Source: an uncultured Verrucomicrobiota bacterium (GTDB lineage: Bacteria; Verrucomicrobiota; Kiritimatiellia; SS1-B-03-39; UBA6053). Taken from it: a stretch of 34,422 nucleotides of DNA. The DNA is taken from contig CAKZLZ010000172.1 in assembly GCA_937127435.1 (NCBI GenBank), forward strand, positions 1 through 34,422, read 5' to 3'. Below are positions 32,714 to 34,422 of this stretch, piece after piece (position 1 is the stretch's first letter; each line of letters begins with the position of its first letter). The translations under genes were made by a program, and so were the position numbers. The notes under the pieces were generated by a model, which made no database searches, was not told the DNA's origin, and was given only the letters and a program-made list of their open reading frames with translations.

Positions 32714-32727
32714 ATCAAAGGTTTGAT
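32714..32727. promoter_or_regulatory. Candidate LacI operator upstream of the sugar isomerase
   Basis: ATCAAA-GG-TTTGAT is a palindrome with matched outer bases, of the same type as the sites at 24844 and 31469. It lies 96 bp upstream of the isomerase start. A separate perfect palindrome AGAGGTACCTCT (32731-32742) stands 3 bp after it. In the rest of the 288-bp gap I see only a GGATTTAAATCC palindrome (32543-32554) near the PEP-CTERM stop. Confidence 0.6.
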
Positions 32728-32823
32728 AGCAGAGGTACCTCTATTAGAACCTTCTGGCTTTTCTGAACAATTTCGCTCAATGTAATTTTGAATTTCTGAC
32801 CTCTAACCCCTGAACTCCAGCTT

Positions 32824-34290
32824 ATGACATCTCCTGCTATTACCCGTCGAAATCCTCTTCACGCCCGTATCGGTATCGTTGGCGTGGGGCATCACACTTA
32901 TTGGCATCAATTCGAGGGCCTGCTCGATGAAATGTACCGCAAAATGAATGTGCTGGGAGAACGGGTAAAGGCAAACGGGGCGGAAGTCGAAATGTTTTCG
33001 GTATTGGACACCGCCACCGCAGCCTACGAGGAGCTTCCAAAAATTCAGGCTGCGGATTTGGATCTGTTGTTTGTGGATATGGTGACCTATGCCACATCCT
33101 CCACCTTCGGCGTATTGATTCGCAATTTGGATGTGCCGATTGTGTTGGTGGCGCTGCAACCTCTGGAAGCGATGGATTATCCCAACGGCACCACTTACAT
33201 GCAGCTTTGCAATGATGACTTTTGTTCGGTACCGGAATTTACCGGTGTCGCCATCCGCATGGGGAAAAAGCCACCGCCCGTTATTCTCGGACACGAAGAA
33301 GGGGATCCGGTTGCGGATGCGGAAATTACGCGTTGGTGTAATATTGCCAAAGCGCTGCACGACTTACGTAAAGGCCGCTTCGGGCTGATGGGGCATGTCC
33401 TGGAATCCATGTTGGATATGCACACCGATCCCACTTCGGTGACGGCAGCTTTCGGTTGCCATGTGCCGGTTATCGAACCGCATGATTTGATGCGTCATTT
33501 CGAAACCGCCACCGAGACTCAGATCGCGGAAAAACTAAAAGAGATTGAAGGCTTTTTTGATTTCCCTGATCCGATCTCCGATCCGATTACCCGCAAGGCC
33601 ACCCCGGAAGATTTACATATGGCCGCCAAAACCATGGTGGCACTGGAAGGTCTCATCGATGAAAAGAAACTCACCGGTCTCGCCTACTACTACGAAGCGG
33701 ATGAAGGCTCCGAAATGCGCAAGCTGGTTACCAACTTGATTGTGGGGAACTCATTATTGACCGGCGCGGGATTTCCGATGTGCGGAGAGTTTGATATCAA
33801 AACCTTGTTGGCGATGTTGATTATGGACCGGTTGGGTATTGGCGGAAGTTTTGCCGAATTCCATCCCGTGGATTTTGTACAGGATACCATCTTGGTTGGA
33901 CACGACGGACCGCATCATATCAATATTGCCCAGGGGCGTCCTGTCCTGCGCAGCCTGCTAAAGTACCACGGCAAACCCGGTTCCGGAGTCGGGGTGGAGT
34001 TCCAGATTAAAACCGGTCCGATCACCATGTTGAGTATCGGGCAAAATGCTGTGGGCGGATTTAAATTTGTGATTGCCGAAGGGCAGTCCGAAGGGTTCCC
34101 GATTCCGCCCACCGGCAACACCAATACCCATGGACGCTTCGGAAAAAATATCCGCAAATTCCTCTGCGACTGGGTGGCTGAAGGTCCGACCCATCATTTT
34201 GCCCTGGGGATTGGCCATCATGCTGAAGATCTGGTTCGCATCGCCGAAATTCTGGATATCGAATACGCGGTGGTTCGGGAAGAAGGCTGA
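32824..34290 (+). CDS. L-arabinose/L-fucose isomerase-family sugar isomerase
   Basis: A 488-residue cytoplasmic aldose-ketose isomerase-like protein. The N-terminal Rossmann-like domain starts ARIGIVGVGHHTYWHQFEGL (14-33), close to L-arabinose isomerase. Candidate metal ligands in the order found in that enzyme are E322 (MCGEFDIK), E345 (SFAEFHPVD), H360 (VGHDGPHH) and H458 (GPTHHFALG). Members of this family also isomerise fucose or act on unknown sugars, so the exact substrate is open. The C-terminal part GRFGKNIRKFLCDWVAEGPTHH matches the family. It probably feeds sugars released by the glycosidases into central metabolism. Confidence 0.85.
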   Translation: MTSPAITRRNPLHARIGIVGVGHHTYWHQFEGLLDEMYRKMNVLGERVKANGAEVEMFSVLDTATAAYEELPKIQAADLDLLFVDMVTYATSSTFGVLIRNLDVPIVLVALQPLEAMDYPNGTTYMQLCNDDFCSVPEFTGVAIRMGKKPPPVILGHEEGDPVADAEITRWCNIAKALHDLRKGRFGLMGHVLESMLDMHTDPTSVTAAFGCHVPVIEPHDLMRHFETATETQIAEKLKEIEGFFDFPDPISDPITRKATPEDLHMAAKTMVALEGLIDEKKLTGLAYYYEADEGSEMRKLVTNLIVGNSLLTGAGFPMCGEFDIKTLLAMLIMDRLGIGGSFAEFHPVDFVQDTILVGHDGPHHINIAQGRPVLRSLLKYHGKPGSGVGVEFQIKTGPITMLSIGQNAVGGFKFVIAEGQSEGFPIPPTGNTNTHGRFGKNIRKFLCDWVAEGPTHHFALGIGHHAEDLVRIAEILDIEYAVVREEG

Positions 34291-34346
34291 AAGGAAAAAG
34301 ACTAAAAGATAAGAGTGTTACCTGGTGTCGAATCTTCAATAATTTA

Positions 34347-34422
34347 CCGACCTCCGACCTCCGACCTCCGACCTCCGACCTCCGACCTCCGACCTCCGAC
34401 CTCCGACCTCCGACCTCCGACC
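34347..34422. repeat. Heptanucleotide tandem repeat (CCGACCT)n, running off the window
   Basis: From 34347 to the window end the 7-base unit CCGACCT repeats without a visible interruption for 76 bp, just under 11 copies. It begins 56 bp after the isomerase stop codon. A degenerate relative (TGACCTC, then TAACCCC, TGAACTCC) appears at 32797-32819 just before the isomerase start. The unit is not a multiple of three, so it is unlikely to be coding. Confidence 0.95.

Noticed and set aside
34347..34422. Repeat array considered as CRISPR
   Set aside because: The unit is only 7 bp with no spacers and no cas genes in view.

Overview
The window looks like a chromosomal segment of a marine-type, carbohydrate-degrading member of the Verrucomicrobiota, perhaps Opitutae-like. 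That placement is an inference from gene content: a PEP-CTERM-tagged secreted protein, very large secreted proteins with HEAT-like or 'NGD' repeats, many glycosidase, esterase and deacetylase genes each with its own regulator, and few Shine-Dalgarno sites. I saw no rRNA, tRNA, CRISPR array or transposase.

Region 1 (1-3400) is different in style. It holds short, mostly unrelated genes, all on the + strand: a zinc-ribbon protein, a DUF4160/DUF2442 pair, an FMN reductase, a small membrane protein and a secreted or membrane-anchored alpha/beta hydrolase. Several gaps contain imperfect palindromes with a single bulged base that resemble integron attC sites (3-63, 1027-1076, 2105-2151, weaker at 438-501). 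It may be the end of an integron-type cassette array, but no site has an intact GTTRRRY core and no integrase is in view.

Region 2 (3519-7382) pairs a secreted GH-A clan glycosidase (-) with a divergent IclR regulator, a PhyH-type dioxygenase and an alpha/beta hydrolase (+). The last three form a tight operon. Two TTCTA/TAGAA inverted repeats lie in the divergent gap.

Region 3 (7409-13146, -) is a two-gene operon for very large secreted proteins. One has eight copies of a roughly 45-residue 'NGD' beta unit and two jelly-roll-like inserts. The other is alpha-helical with an N-terminal HEAT-like segment. Neither has a recognisable function.

Region 4 (13362-18265) holds an AsmA-like membrane-anchored protein, a cytoplasmic CE15-like esterase, a lipoprotein fatty-acid cis/trans isomerase with a CxxCH heme site, and a small outer-membrane barrel candidate with a clear terminator.

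Region 5 (18417-34290) is a carbohydrate-utilisation neighbourhood: an oligogalacturonate-lyase-like beta-propeller, an (alpha/alpha)6 glycosidase candidate, a LacI regulator with a small six-repeat secreted protein upstream, a polysaccharide deacetylase, a GH3/PA14 beta-glucosidase, another large secreted unknown, an SGNH-like hydrolase, a PEP-CTERM protein and an arabinose/fucose-isomerase-like enzyme. Three similar palindromes of the form ATCAAA-NN-TTTGAT sit upstream of the GH3/deacetylase, SGNH/PEP-CTERM and isomerase genes, which suggests a local LacI-type regulon. Four genes have a -10-like hexamer exactly 6 nt before the ATG, which suggests leaderless mRNAs. The window ends inside a heptanucleotide tandem repeat.
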